Source of the DNA: Candidatus Dadabacteria bacterium
Lineage (GTDB): Bacteria; Desulfobacterota_D; UBA1144; Nemesobacterales; Nemesobacteraceae
Assembly: GCA_026705445.1 (NCBI GenBank)
Contig: JAPPAR010000025.1
Location: 1-64,000 of the forward strand
Length of the DNA stretch: 64,000 nucleotides
Direction of reading: 5' to 3'
The number at the start of each line of letters is the position of its first letter. Positions within the stretch are counted from its first letter, which is position 1. The notes beneath the pieces are model-generated. The model made no database searches. It saw nothing but the letters and a program-made list of their open reading frames with translations, and was not told the DNA's origin. The position numbers and the translations under genes were made by a program. This document shows positions 1-7,795 of the stretch, in pieces.

Positions 1-201
1 CATGGCTGCTGACCCTAAAAACCCTTCCATATCCCTATGCGGTGAGAAATGCGGGCTAGAACATACTACGGTAGTAGCCAGTAGTCAATATTGCGCAATC
101 ATCAGACTTTTTCGCTGTCTTCGTTCCAAGCTTTCTGGTTTGTTCCGAAGACGGGGAATGCGCCCTGCCAGAATTGCCGCCCATTGCAGGTCCGAATCCT
201 C
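1..201. other. Non-coding flank downstream of the sterol methyltransferase
   Basis: I see no supported gene here. The plus-strand open frames that start in this stretch run antisense through the methyltransferase gene and look like shadows. A short perfect inverted repeat (TACTAC-G-GTAGTA, about 66-78) is present but has no T-run after it, so I do not call it a terminator. Confidence 0.5.
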
Positions 202-1224
202 CTATTCCGGCTTGCGGGCGTGGAAGAAATACATCGGGGTGAATATCCCGAGGCGCCCCGCTTCGGCGAAGGTTGCCGCAGTAAAGCTCAGAAGGTTGGA
301 AACCTCGGTTGTTCCGCGCGGCACGATTCTCAGCCGTTCAAGCAGCCAGAGCAGACCGTGGGTCAGTCGGCGCCCCACCGCGGAACTGCGAAAATTTGCA
401 AATGAAAGGCCCGATCCGACCATGGGCTGATACCATGGAATGCCCGGCGGGGCGTCGGCCGCTATATCGCGGGCCTCCACGAGTTCGAATCCGACTTTCC
501 GCAGGATGTCGTCCACCTCGTGCGTCATGGGGATATCCGGAAGAGCGCTGGCATACTCCATATCGGTCTTGAGCCGTCGGTGATCCGGGTCATCAGGGTT
601 AAACAGGTCAGTCATGCAACATTCGTAGACCGCCAGAGATCCGCCGGGCTTTAGCAGGCGGAAAATTTCGGCGTAAACCCCAGTCCTGTCCGGTGCGTGA
701 CAGGTCCCCTCAATGGAATAAGCGGCGTCGAAGGATGCGTCCGGTGCGTCGATTTCCATGAAATCGCAATGCAACCAGTCGGCCAGATGGCCAAGACCCG
801 CCGCCTCGCAGCGCTTCTCGGCCCGTTCGAGCTGCAGCGCATTGATGTTGACGCCCAGGATACGGGCGCCGGAGAAACGCGCAATCTCGATCAACGGGCC
901 GCCGACTCCGCAGCCCAGATCTATAGCCATCATTCCGGGCCTGAGGCCGAGCCTGAGGGCGATATAGTGTTCGTGCCGGGCAATCGACGCGGCAAAGCTT
1001 TCATTAGCCGCCCGCGAAGCGAAATGGATGGACTGCCCCCAGCCGTACTCGATAAAGTCGGTGGCGAGGTCGTACCAGGTTATTACGGGATTCCGGGAAT
1101 CCGTCTTGCTCTCGCCCGTACCTTCGTGCCCCGCGCCGCTAGGGTGACTTTTGAAACCCTCGATGCGCGTGGCGACATCGCCTGATTTTCCGCTTTTGAA
1201 GATGTCGGTGAGGTTCGATCCCAT
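202..1224 (-). CDS. Sterol 24-C-methyltransferase (Erg6/SMT family)
   Basis: This is a SAM-dependent methyltransferase of the Erg6/SMT family, which alkylates C-24 of the sterol side chain. From the ATG at 1224 (340 aa), the family regions appear in order: EYGWGQSIHF near residues 59-68 (family: YEYGWGxSFHF), the SAM-binding IDLGCGVGGP near 101-110, YSIEGTCHAP near 170-180 (family: YAIEATCHAP), then the C-terminal sterol-methyltransferase domain with PWYQPM and GIFTPMYFFHARKP at the very end. The frame can extend 25 codons upstream to a TTG at 1299, but the ATG gives the normal SMT length. It lies 111 nt downstream of dppF on the same strand and may be read through from it. No other sterol gene is in the window, so substrate (de novo or host-derived sterol) is unknown. 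Arginine codons are mostly CGN, unlike core neighbours. Confidence 0.85.
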   Translation of the reverse strand: MGSNLTDIFKSGKSGDVATRIEGFKSHPSGAGHEGTGESKTDSRNPVITWYDLATDFIEYGWGQSIHFASRAANESFAASIARHEHYIALRLGLRPGMMAIDLGCGVGGPLIEIARFSGARILGVNINALQLERAEKRCEAAGLGHLADWLHCDFMEIDAPDASFDAAYSIEGTCHAPDRTGVYAEIFRLLKPGGSLAVYECCMTDLFNPDDPDHRRLKTDMEYASALPDIPMTHEVDDILRKVGFELVEARDIAADAPPGIPWYQPMVGSGLSFANFRSSAVGRRLTHGLLWLLERLRIVPRGTTEVSNLLSFTAATFAEAGRLGIFTPMYFFHARKPE

Positions 1225-1335
1225 AATCAAAGTCCCGATTGATACGCCCGGAACATAACCGTCCATGCCCCGAAAATCAAAACTCCGGTCCGCTTTCAAG
1301 GAACATCCCGCACTGGGGACGGGGAAACGGACGGC

Positions 1336-2316
1336 TCAGACGTTATGACAGGCGACGCTGCGTCCGTCGGCTCCTTTTTTTTCCAGCCGCGGAGTCTCCC
1401 TTGAGCATACCTCCGTAGCCAGAGGACATCTCGGATGAAAACTGCAGCCCGAGGGAATATCCGCGAGATTCCTTATTTCTCCCGATACGGACGCTTCGCT
1501 GCCGTTTTCGCTCCCGGTTGTCCTTATCTCGGGGATTGCGGAGATAAGCATCCTGGTGTAGGGATGCGCGGGGTTTGAGTAGATATCGTCGCTTGAGGCA
1601 ATCTCGACTATTTTCCCAAGGTACATTACGGCCACAAGGTCGCTTACGTGCTTTACGACGCGGAGGTCATGGGATATGAAAAGGTAGGAAAGACCGTGTT
1701 TTTTCTGAAGATCCTTAAGCAGGTTTATTATCTGCGCCTGCACTGACACGTCAAGCGCCGAGACGGGCTCATCGCAGACAACAAATTTCGGGCGAAGAGA
1801 GATCGCGCGCGCTATTGCTATCCTCTGGCGCTGTCCCCCGCTGAACTCGTGAGGATAGCGACCCATGACGTCGGTTCCAAGACCTACCTCGCCGAGAAGC
1901 CGGACCACGAACTCGTGGCGTTCTTCCTTTTTTACCGTGTTGTGAATGCTTATTCCCTCAGAGACAAGCGAGCCCACGTTCATCCTGGGGTTAAGGGAAC
2001 CGTAGGGGTTCTGGAATATCATCTGCATTTCCCTTCTCAGGGAGCGAAGCCGAGCCGGGTCAAGTTCGGTGATGTCCTCTCCCTCAAAGAATATCTTCCC
2101 GGCGGTGGGAGCAAGAAGTCTCAGCACCGTTTTTCCAAGCGTCGTCTTGCCGCTGCCGCTCTCTCCCACAAGACCCACTGTACTGCCCCTTTCAATTTCA
2201 AGTTCTACTTCATCAACGGCACGTACATAGCTTGAAATTCTTGATAAAATACCCTTTCGGATCGGAAAGTACTTTTTAAGTTCTCTTACATTTAATATTG
2301 ATTCATTCATTTTCAT
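1336..2316 (-). CDS. dppF: Peptide ABC transporter ATP-binding protein DppF/OppF
   Basis: This is the second ATPase of a dipeptide/oligopeptide importer; it hydrolyses ATP on the cytoplasmic face of the DppBC channel. Walker A (GESGSGKTT, about residue 50), the signature (SGGQRQR), Walker B (FVVCDEPVSALD), the H-loop (ISHDL) and the C-terminal oligopeptide/dipeptide extension with the Cys motif (GCSFHPRCPLATEVC) are all visible. I use the ATG at 2316; the frame is open to 2370 but that part overlaps the higA end and has no family similarity. The start lacks a clear Shine-Dalgarno. In related operons dppF follows dppD directly; here 3.4 kb of restriction-modification and antitoxin genes separates them, so its expression may now depend on the upstream higA transcript. 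Confidence 0.93.
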   Translation of the reverse strand: MKMNESILNVRELKKYFPIRKGILSRISSYVRAVDEVELEIERGSTVGLVGESGSGKTTLGKTVLRLLAPTAGKIFFEGEDITELDPARLRSLRREMQMIFQNPYGSLNPRMNVGSLVSEGISIHNTVKKEERHEFVVRLLGEVGLGTDVMGRYPHEFSGGQRQRIAIARAISLRPKFVVCDEPVSALDVSVQAQIINLLKDLQKKHGLSYLFISHDLRVVKHVSDLVAVMYLGKIVEIASSDDIYSNPAHPYTRMLISAIPEIRTTGSENGSEASVSGEIRNLADIPSGCSFHPRCPLATEVCSRETPRLEKKGADGRSVACHNV

Positions 2317-2344
2317 AACTGAACAGACATAAATCAGTTCCGCG

Positions 2345-2650
2345 TTACGCCGCATTCTTTTCAGGTCCAAGGCTTTGAGCAGTTTCGCAACCCGACCTGA
2401 TCCGTGCCCGTCTAAGTTCCCATGACCTCTGCAGGTTAAGCCAGAGCCTCGGAGTCGTACAAAAATAACCGGACAAGCGTAGTGCCATGTCCTCTCTCAC
2501 GTCACAATGGCTGTTAAGAATCTTCGTGATCCGGTCTTTCGGCACCCTTAATTTTTTTGATAACTCGTCGATTGACAGCCCCAGCGCGTCAAGTTCCTGG
2601 CTAAGTATCTCACCCGGATGCACCGGCCTCATTCCGTTTACAGGGTTCAT
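2345..2650 (-). CDS. higA: HigA-family XRE antitoxin, orphan
   Basis: A 101-residue DNA-binding antitoxin of the HigA type. It has the family opening (MRPVHPGEILSQEL, residues 7-20), a helix-turn-helix around residues 25-50 and the C-terminal LWLNLQRSWELRRA stretch. The ATG at 2650 is preferred over the 2677 start because GGGAGAG lies just upstream of it. HigA normally follows a RelE-fold toxin gene, higB. The 137 nt upstream (2651-2787) is too short for one and I find no recognisable HigB residues there, so the toxin appears lost. It stops 28 nt before dppF and may be co-transcribed with it. Confidence 0.85.
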   Translation of the reverse strand: MNPVNGMRPVHPGEILSQELDALGLSIDELSKKLRVPKDRITKILNSHCDVREDMALRLSGYFCTTPRLWLNLQRSWELRRARIRSGCETAQSLGPEKNAA

Positions 2651-2787
2651 TCTCTGCTCTCCCTTGTTTAGCCCCAAACAGCAGGGTCGATAATAGGTTC
2701 AACCAGAACAGTATACGGGAAAACGGTTGTATAATTCCATCTTTACAGCGTCCTCACAAATAAAGCCAGGAGATTGGTCCTCATTAC

Positions 2788-3402
2788 TCAGGAACCTATG
2801 CCGATCAGTACTAGGGGAACTGGCGGCACTCCTCGCCCTTGCTTAAGCAGATTCAGCACTCCTCGTTCATAGCAAGGAACGCCAGAGGACATTTTCCGCT
2901 CCAGATCCTTCACAGGAAGTATCTCAATCCCCACGTCAATCATGTCAGAAACATAGGAACTGAGATGCTCGGCAAACAGTTCACGGGAGGTAAAAGCGTA
3001 ATCGTCAAACTGCAATTCCACCGCCACCCGACCTTTTGCAAAACAGGGCCGGTTATAATATCTTATCGCTTCATGTTCGGATCTTTTGATTCCACATCCT
3101 TTCTCATCTCCAGACATCCCGCGTACATTGCGAAGAAGATTTCCGTTGCGCATTACCCAGAATGCCGCCCTTCGCTGTTGCCACCCTCTGCTTTCAAAGC
3201 CATCTTTGAACCGTTTGCTGATTTCTTCAGGGGAAACCAGCAGGTTTTCCTGCTGCCCATCTTTTTCCGTAAAGACCCTGACTCGGCAAGCCTCGGCGTC
3301 AACGCTCTCTATCACAGTCCGTATGTCCGTCCATAGCTCCCCGTAGCGAACCAGCATACATTCCTCGCCGTTTAAGTGTGAATGACTAGATTTAATCTGC
3401 AT
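2788..3402 (-). CDS. BglII-type restriction endonuclease (first copy)
   Basis: A 204-residue protein resembling type II restriction endonucleases of the BglII family. A catalytic-type ExQ (VAVELQFDD, about residue 127) is followed by RELFAEHLSSY, DVGIEILPVK, SSGVPCYERG and the ending QGRGVPPVPLVLIGI, which matches the layout of the second endonuclease at 4858-5589 (ALEIEWNNKD, FDRDLENF, GVIVTRG, PLLLIGIP). I start at the ATG at 3402 because a strong GGAGGAGG lies 7-8 nt upstream; the frame continues to 3519 without family similarity. It faces away from the transposase and methyltransferase, and no cognate methyltransferase is next to it on its own strand. Specificity cannot be read from the sequence. 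Confidence 0.65.
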   Translation of the reverse strand: MQIKSSHSHLNGEECMLVRYGELWTDIRTVIESVDAEACRVRVFTEKDGQQENLLVSPEEISKRFKDGFESRGWQQRRAAFWVMRNGNLLRNVRGMSGDEKGCGIKRSEHEAIRYYNRPCFAKGRVAVELQFDDYAFTSRELFAEHLSSYVSDMIDVGIEILPVKDLERKMSSGVPCYERGVLNLLKQGRGVPPVPLVLIGIGS

Positions 3403-3577
3403 CGACAACCTCCTCCGGTTTTGCGGCATAGAAACCAGATACGAGATGGGAAAATACCAGATCCGGTTCTGCGAATCCAGTATCAGAATTGGAATATGCA
3501 CCCAGAGAATGAAGATCATTCAGGTCGCCCTTTCGGAAGAATACAGAAAACATTTCGGTTGCATATTGATTAGTCAA
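3392..3577 (-). CDS. Possible small ORF upstream of the first BglII-type gene
   Basis: A 61-codon frame with a TTG start overlaps the endonuclease start by 11 nt, an arrangement compatible with translational coupling. I recognise no family. A stop codon lies a few codons before the TTG, so it is not obviously the end of a longer gene. It could be a genuine small protein, the tail of a decayed gene, or chance. Confidence 0.2.
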   Translation of the reverse strand: MTNQYATEMFSVFFRKGDLNDLHSLGAYSNSDTGFAEPDLVFSHLVSGFYAAKPEEVVDAD

Positions 3578-3740
3578 CTCCCACGGATCAGAAGGCGAGA
3601 AGAATCAGGAAGGAGGCAAACATGCATATATAGATTTGATCAGCCTTATGAACATACGAGAGCTAAACGGATTAGCAAAAAAGATCGTAGGAACCCTCGA
3701 CATCTCCTTAATTTTTGGGTAAATTGCTTCCCGAAGTTTA
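3403..3740. other. Accessory intergenic region before the transposase remnant
   Basis: Apart from the doubtful 61-codon frame above, I see no gene. It is the divergent region between the minus-strand endonuclease and the plus-strand transposase and so probably holds promoters for both. I could not identify an IS1595-type terminal inverted repeat by eye. Confidence 0.4.
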
Positions 3741-4247
3741 ATGGAAGAAAAGATAATACCGAGCAAGAAAAACGGGGTCGTCGAGTCACTTCCTGAGGGA
3801 ACATCGCTAACAGAGATAATGAGGACGTTCCCTGATAACGCTACGGCTGAAAAATGGTTTGTTGAAAACCGCTGGCCAGACGGGATACACTGCCCGTGCT
3901 GCGGAGCGAAAAATATCCAGGAAAGAAAAACCCGTAAGCCTCAACCTTACCGTTGCCGTGATTGTCGCAAGGATTTCTCCGTCAAAACAGGGACGCTGAT
4001 GCATCATTCTAGGCTTGGACTTCAGGTTTGGGCGATAGCCATATATCTTCTTGTTACCAACCTCAAAGGTGTTTCCAGCATCAAACTCCATAGAGGTCTG
4101 GATATCACTCAAAAGAGCGCATGGCACTTGGCTCACCGCATAAGAGAGACTTGGAAGGAAAATAAAGACATGTTCCCTGGGCCTTTAGAATTTGATGAGA
4201 CCCTTACGGGTGGTAAAGGCCTTCCCTGTCAAGGACTGATCTCATGA
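3741..4247 (+). mobile_element. IS1595-family transposase, truncated after the first catalytic Asp
   Basis: The 168-residue product is the N-terminal half of an IS1595 (ISXO2-like) DDE transposase. A zinc ribbon is visible (CPCCG near residue 53 and YRCRDCRKDF near 73), then the conserved GTLMHHSRLGLQVWAIAIYL segment and LAHRIRETW. The first catalytic acidic motif (EFDETLTGGK) is reached at about residue 152 and the frame then ends within 15 residues. Intact members are about 300 residues, so the rest of the DDE domain is missing and the protein should be inactive. The stop overlaps the methyltransferase start (ATGA), so the remnant now serves as the leading cistron of the methyltransferase-endonuclease operon. 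Confidence 0.85.
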
Positions 4248-4861
4248 ATGAAGAATTATCACGGTATCTTAATGGCAGGAAATTCGGAACTGTACTAGCC
4301 GACCCTCCTTGGAGATTTCATAACAGAACCGGCAAGGTTGCCCCGGAACACCGCAGATTGTCGAGATATGACACCATGACATTCGAGGAGATAGCGGCAC
4401 TCCCTGTAAAGGACCATGTTGCCGACATTTCTCATTGTTATCTATGGATACCGAATGCGTTGCTCCCTTATGGTTTAGACATATTGGACGCTTGGGGCTT
4501 TGAATACAAAACAAATCTGATCTGGCACAAAATACGTAAAGACGGCGGGTCGGATGGAAGAGGCGTAGGATTTTACTTCCGAAATGTGACAGAAATCCTG
4601 TTATTCGGCGTTAGGGGGAAAAACGCCAGAACCCTTGCCCCGGGCAGAAGCCAGGTTAATTTGATAGCCAGCCGCAAAAGAGAGCATTCACGTAAACCTG
4701 ATGAGCAATATGATCTTATAGAGAGCTGTAGCCGGGGACCGTATCTTGAATTGTTTGGACGTGGCACCAGAGAGAAATGGGTAGTGTGGGGCAATCAGGC
4801 TAATGGAGACTATCAACCTGACTGGCCTACATACAAATACAATTCGACGGGTGCCGAGTGA
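4244..4861 (+). CDS. MT-A70 family adenine methyltransferase
   Basis: A 205-residue DNA N6-adenine methyltransferase of the MT-A70 class. The catalytic DPPW is at residues 20-23, followed by LWIPNALLPYGLDILDAWGF, the HKIRKDGG...GVGFYFRN region, TEILLFGVRGK and the C-terminal YDLIESCSRGPYLELFGRG, the usual order in this family. It overlaps the transposase remnant by 4 nt and the downstream BglII-type endonuclease by 4 nt (GTGA), so the three are read as one unit. The arrangement implies it protects host DNA from the 4858-5589 endonuclease. Confidence 0.9.
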   Translation: MNEELSRYLNGRKFGTVLADPPWRFHNRTGKVAPEHRRLSRYDTMTFEEIAALPVKDHVADISHCYLWIPNALLPYGLDILDAWGFEYKTNLIWHKIRKDGGSDGRGVGFYFRNVTEILLFGVRGKNARTLAPGRSQVNLIASRKREHSRKPDEQYDLIESCSRGPYLELFGRGTREKWVVWGNQANGDYQPDWPTYKYNSTGAE

Positions 4862-5589
4862 GCTTATCTTTACTGACGGATGCGGGATTTGATATTACCC
4901 ACAAAAACCACGCCTTAGCAGTTCTTGCCAGGGATTTTCCTGTACCATTTGAAGAATTATGTGAAGTGTTAACGGGCATAAGGATTGCGGATGTGGAACT
5001 GATACAGGGTGGAGGGGGCGAAGCAAGTTCCACTCAGAGACTGCGCAGAGATCTGACTGATAAAAACTGGGAGAAGCGCAGGATCACTATCAGAAAGACA
5101 GTGGACGAGCTGGAAAAGTTTTCAGTAACGCACGAAATTGACCATGTCAGAAGAACTGAGAATGGGACAATCGCTCTTGAAATAGAGTGGAATAATAAAG
5201 ACCCGTTCTTTGATCGCGACCTCGAGAATTTCCAGCGCATACATAAAGATGGGGTGATTAGCGCAGGCGTGATAGTGACTCGCGGCAGATCACTTCAAGA
5301 TAGCTTGGTCAAAATTGTGGCTGACTGCGCTTCACGCCACAACATCAGAGGATTTGAGGACTTATCCGTATTCGGAGTAAGTCCGACAAAACGACAACGT
5401 GACATGGTGAAAACCACAGGTGATGATTTCATAAAAGATTGGGCGCCTGTTTTCGTACGGGATAAATTTGGAAGGGCTACGACACACTGGGACAAGCTGC
5501 AGGACCGTATTGAAAGAGGTGTTGGAAATCCATGCCCGCTACTTCTCATAGGAATTCCGGCATCCGTAGTATACGAGGGAGAATTATAG
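4858..5589 (+). CDS. BglII-type restriction endonuclease (second copy)
   Basis: A 243-residue type II restriction enzyme of the BglII class, partner of the MT-A70 methyltransferase upstream. EIDHVRR near residue 97 and ALEIEWNNKDPFFDRDL near 111-127 form a PD-(D/E)xK-like D...ExE site; GVIVTRG near 140 and the terminal CPLLLIGIPASVVYEG complete the family pattern. The GTG start overlaps the methyltransferase stop. It shares residue layout with the divergent copy at 2788-3402 but is clearly different in sequence, so the two are not a recent duplication. Confidence 0.78.
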   Translation: MSLSLLTDAGFDITHKNHALAVLARDFPVPFEELCEVLTGIRIADVELIQGGGGEASSTQRLRRDLTDKNWEKRRITIRKTVDELEKFSVTHEIDHVRRTENGTIALEIEWNNKDPFFDRDLENFQRIHKDGVISAGVIVTRGRSLQDSLVKIVADCASRHNIRGFEDLSVFGVSPTKRQRDMVKTTGDDFIKDWAPVFVRDKFGRATTHWDKLQDRIERGVGNPCPLLLIGIPASVVYEGEL

Positions 5590-5759
5590 TGAGCGAAGAC
5601 CAAGAGAAATCTGACGGGCGGACGGAAATTATCCCGCCTATACCTGACACACCAGAGAACGTAGCCAAGGCTATTATGATGAATAAGCCTAAGAAGGAAT
5701 GGGATTACCTAAAGCGAAATCAGGCACGGAAATTTGGAGTTGGAAGAAAAGAGAAGTGA
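5589..5759 (+). CDS. Small hydrophilic protein at the end of the RM operon
   Basis: A 56-residue product starting at the GTG that overlaps the endonuclease stop by one base (TAGTG). The frame is open further upstream but only inside the endonuclease gene. The sequence is lysine-rich with a PDTPENVAKAIMMNKPKKEW core, a type I have seen in short proteins near DNA methyltransferase genes, but I know of no assigned function. It ends 35 nt before the convergent dppD stop. Confidence 0.5.
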   Translation: MSEDQEKSDGRTEIIPPIPDTPENVAKAIMMNKPKKEWDYLKRNQARKFGVGRKEK

Positions 5760-5794
5760 AATAGGAGTTCGGATGAGTATATCTTTCCAACGCA

Positions 5795-6787
5795 TTATTC
5801 CACCCCGTTTTCCAAAAACATCTCGTAGCGGAAACAGGCTGAACCGTGAGAATCAGAAACGCTGTAAAGGTCCGGCTGCGCCTCAAAACATTTCCCCTCC
5901 GCGTACTCGCAGCGGTTGTTGAACCTGCATCCCTCGGGGAACTCCCCGGGAGACGGAATCGTACCTCTGATCGAGTGAAGCTCCTCGCCCGCCGACTGTC
6001 CGGGAATCGAGTTTATAAGCCCTATCGTGTAGGGATGGGCAGGGGCGGAGAAAAGCTGCTTGACGCTTCCCTGCTCGACCACCTTCCCCGCGTAAATAAC
6101 ATAGACATCATCAGCAACGTTGGAGATAACCCCGAGGTCATGGGATATAAGCATGACCGCCATCCCCATCCTGTCCCGAAGGCTTTTTATAAGAGACAGA
6201 ATTCCCGCCTGGATGGTCACGTCAAGGGCGGTCGTAGGCTCATCGGCTATCAGCAGCTCGGGGCTGCAGGCAAGGGCCATAGCGATCATCACCCTCTGGC
6301 ACATTCCCCCGCTCATTTCGTGCGGGTAGCTCGAGTATCTCTCGGCGGGAGAGGGAATGCCGACTGTGTCTAGCAGATCAACCACTCTTTTCTTCTCCTC
6401 TTTCCTCGAGACGTTCTCATGAACCCTTATGACCTCGCCTATCTGGTCTCCCACGGTGTAAACGGGATTAAGGGAACTCATCGGTTCCTGGAATATCATG
6501 GAGATCCTGTTTCCGCGGTAATGCCTGAGTTCCCGCTCGGTGAGCGAAAGTAGGTTTTCTCCCTTGTATATAACCTCCCCCGAGTTCACCCTGGCAGGCG
6601 GCACGGGCAAAAGCCCCATGACAGAAAGAGCTGTGAGGGTTTTTCCGCAGCCGCTTTCCCCTACGACCCCGACTATCCTCCCCTCTCCTATACTGAGGCT
6701 CACGTCTCCCAGGACTTCAAGCTCCCCGCCCTCTGAGGGAAAGGACACGTTAAGGTTTTTTATCTCAAGCAGCTCTGAATTCGCCAT
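5795..6787 (-). CDS. dppD: Peptide ABC transporter ATP-binding protein DppD/OppD
   Basis: First ATPase of the peptide importer, 330 residues. Walker A (GESGCGKT, near residue 45), the Q-loop ([12 protein letters not shown]), a signature SGGMCQRV (canonical SGGMRQRV has Arg in place of this Cys), Walker B ([12 protein letters not shown]), the H-loop (ISHDLGV) and the C-terminal peptide-transporter Cys motif ([14 protein letters not shown]) are present. It lies 9 nt downstream of dppC in the same operon. The restriction-modification block begins 35 nt past its stop, so the insertion fell exactly between the two ATPase genes. Confidence 0.94.
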   Translation of the reverse strand: MANSELLEIKNLNVSFPSEGGELEVLGDVSLSIGEGRIVGVVGESGCGKTLTALSVMGLLPVPPARVNSGEVIYKGENLLSLTERELRHYRGNRISMIFQEPMSSLNPVYTVGDQIGEVIRVHENVSRKEEKKRVVDLLDTVGIPSPAERYSSYPHEMSGGMCQRVMIAMALACSPELLIADEPTTALDVTIQAGILSLIKSLRDRMGMAVMLISHDLGVISNVADDVYVIYAGKVVEQGSVKQLFSAPAHPYTIGLINSIPGQSAGEELHSIRGTIPSPGEFPEGCRFNNRCEYAEGKCFEAQPDLYSVSDSHGSACFRYEMFLENGVE

Positions 6788-6796
6788 TGCGTAATA

Positions 6797-7795
6797 TTAT
6801 CTTTCCTTTAGCTTGGGGTCTATCGCGTTTCTGAATCCTTCCCCCACCAGATTAAGAGCCGTAACCGTCACGAAAATCGCAAGCCCGGGGAAAAGAACAA
6901 GCCACCACGCGAAATCCACGTACTTCTGGGACTGCGAGATTATCTCTCCCCAGCTGGGTTCCGGGGGCGTCACCCCGAACCCGAGAAAGCTGAGACTCGA
7001 TTCAACCAGTATCGCTCCCGCCACTCCGAAGGTGGCGCTCACCAGAACGGGCGCGAGAGCGTTTGGAAGCATGTGTTTTAGTATAATCCTGCGGTCGCCG
7101 CTTCCAAGCGCCCACGCAGCCTCGACGTAGTTCGTCTGGCGAAGCTTAAGGAACTCCCCGCGAACGAGCCTCGCCACGCCCGTCCAGCCCGTTATGCCTA
7201 TCACTATCATGATGTTATAAATGCTGGGCTCAGTAAAGGCGAGGATGGTGAGAATCAGGAAGAAAACGGGGAAAGTGATCATCACCTCTATCAGCCTTGA
7301 AATCGCAAAATCAATCCAGCCGCCGTAATAACCCGCGACCGCTCCCAGTATTATTCCTATCACCATGGCTATCCCGACTGCGACCACTCCTATCGAGAGC
7401 GATATCCTCGCTCCGTGAATCATCCTGCTGAGAACGTCCCTTCCCCTGTCGTCCGTGCCGAGAAAATGGTTCCCGTCGGGAGCCGAGAGAACGGAGAAGA
7501 AATCGCTTTCCGTGGGACTGTACTTTACGGGGGGGAAAATCGCGAACGAATCCGGATCGTCAAGATACATGCCCCGAAGGTCCTCTCCGCGAAACTCGGG
7601 ATAATCGATAACCACGGGGAAATAGTACTTGCCCTCCTCAACGAGCACTATGGGCCTGTTGCCCGCGAGGAAACTTTCAAAAAGCGCCGTCACCGCGAGG
7701 AGGATTATGAAAAAAAACGAGACATACGCGAGGGAGTCCTTCTTGAACTCGATCCATACCCTGTCCCAGTACCCGACGCCTGAGCCCTGCTTCAT
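6797..7795 (-). CDS. dppC: Peptide ABC transporter permease DppC/OppC
   Basis: Inner-membrane permease of the peptide importer, 332 residues. There is one N-terminal membrane segment (about residues 22-42), then a roughly 70-residue extracytoplasmic stretch, the HFLGTDDRGRDVLSR motif typical of OppC N-domains, and five further membrane segments. The EAA coupling loop (EAAWALGSGDRRIILKHMLPN, about residues 225-245) docks the ATPases. It overlaps dppB by 4 nt and is followed closely by dppD. Confidence 0.93.
   Translation of the reverse strand: MKQGSGVGYWDRVWIEFKKDSLAYVSFFFIILLAVTALFESFLAGNRPIVLVEEGKYYFPVVIDYPEFRGEDLRGMYLDDPDSFAIFPPVKYSPTESDFFSVLSAPDGNHFLGTDDRGRDVLSRMIHGARISLSIGVVAVGIAMVIGIILGAVAGYYGGWIDFAISRLIEVMITFPVFFLILTILAFTEPSIYNIMIVIGITGWTGVARLVRGEFLKLRQTNYVEAAWALGSGDRRIILKHMLPNALAPVLVSATFGVAGAILVESSLSFLGFGVTPPEPSWGEIISQSQKYVDFAWWLVLFPGLAIFVTVTALNLVGEGFRNAIDPKLKER

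Noticed and set aside
2-430. 142-codon plus-strand open frame at the window start
   Set aside because: It runs antisense into the sterol methyltransferase and has no recognisable sequence pattern.
2651-2787. Possible HigB toxin upstream of higA
   Set aside because: Only about 137 nt, and the translated frames show no RelE-fold residues.
3446-3796. 116-codon plus-strand frame before the transposase
   Set aside because: It overlaps the transposase start in another frame and resembles no family.
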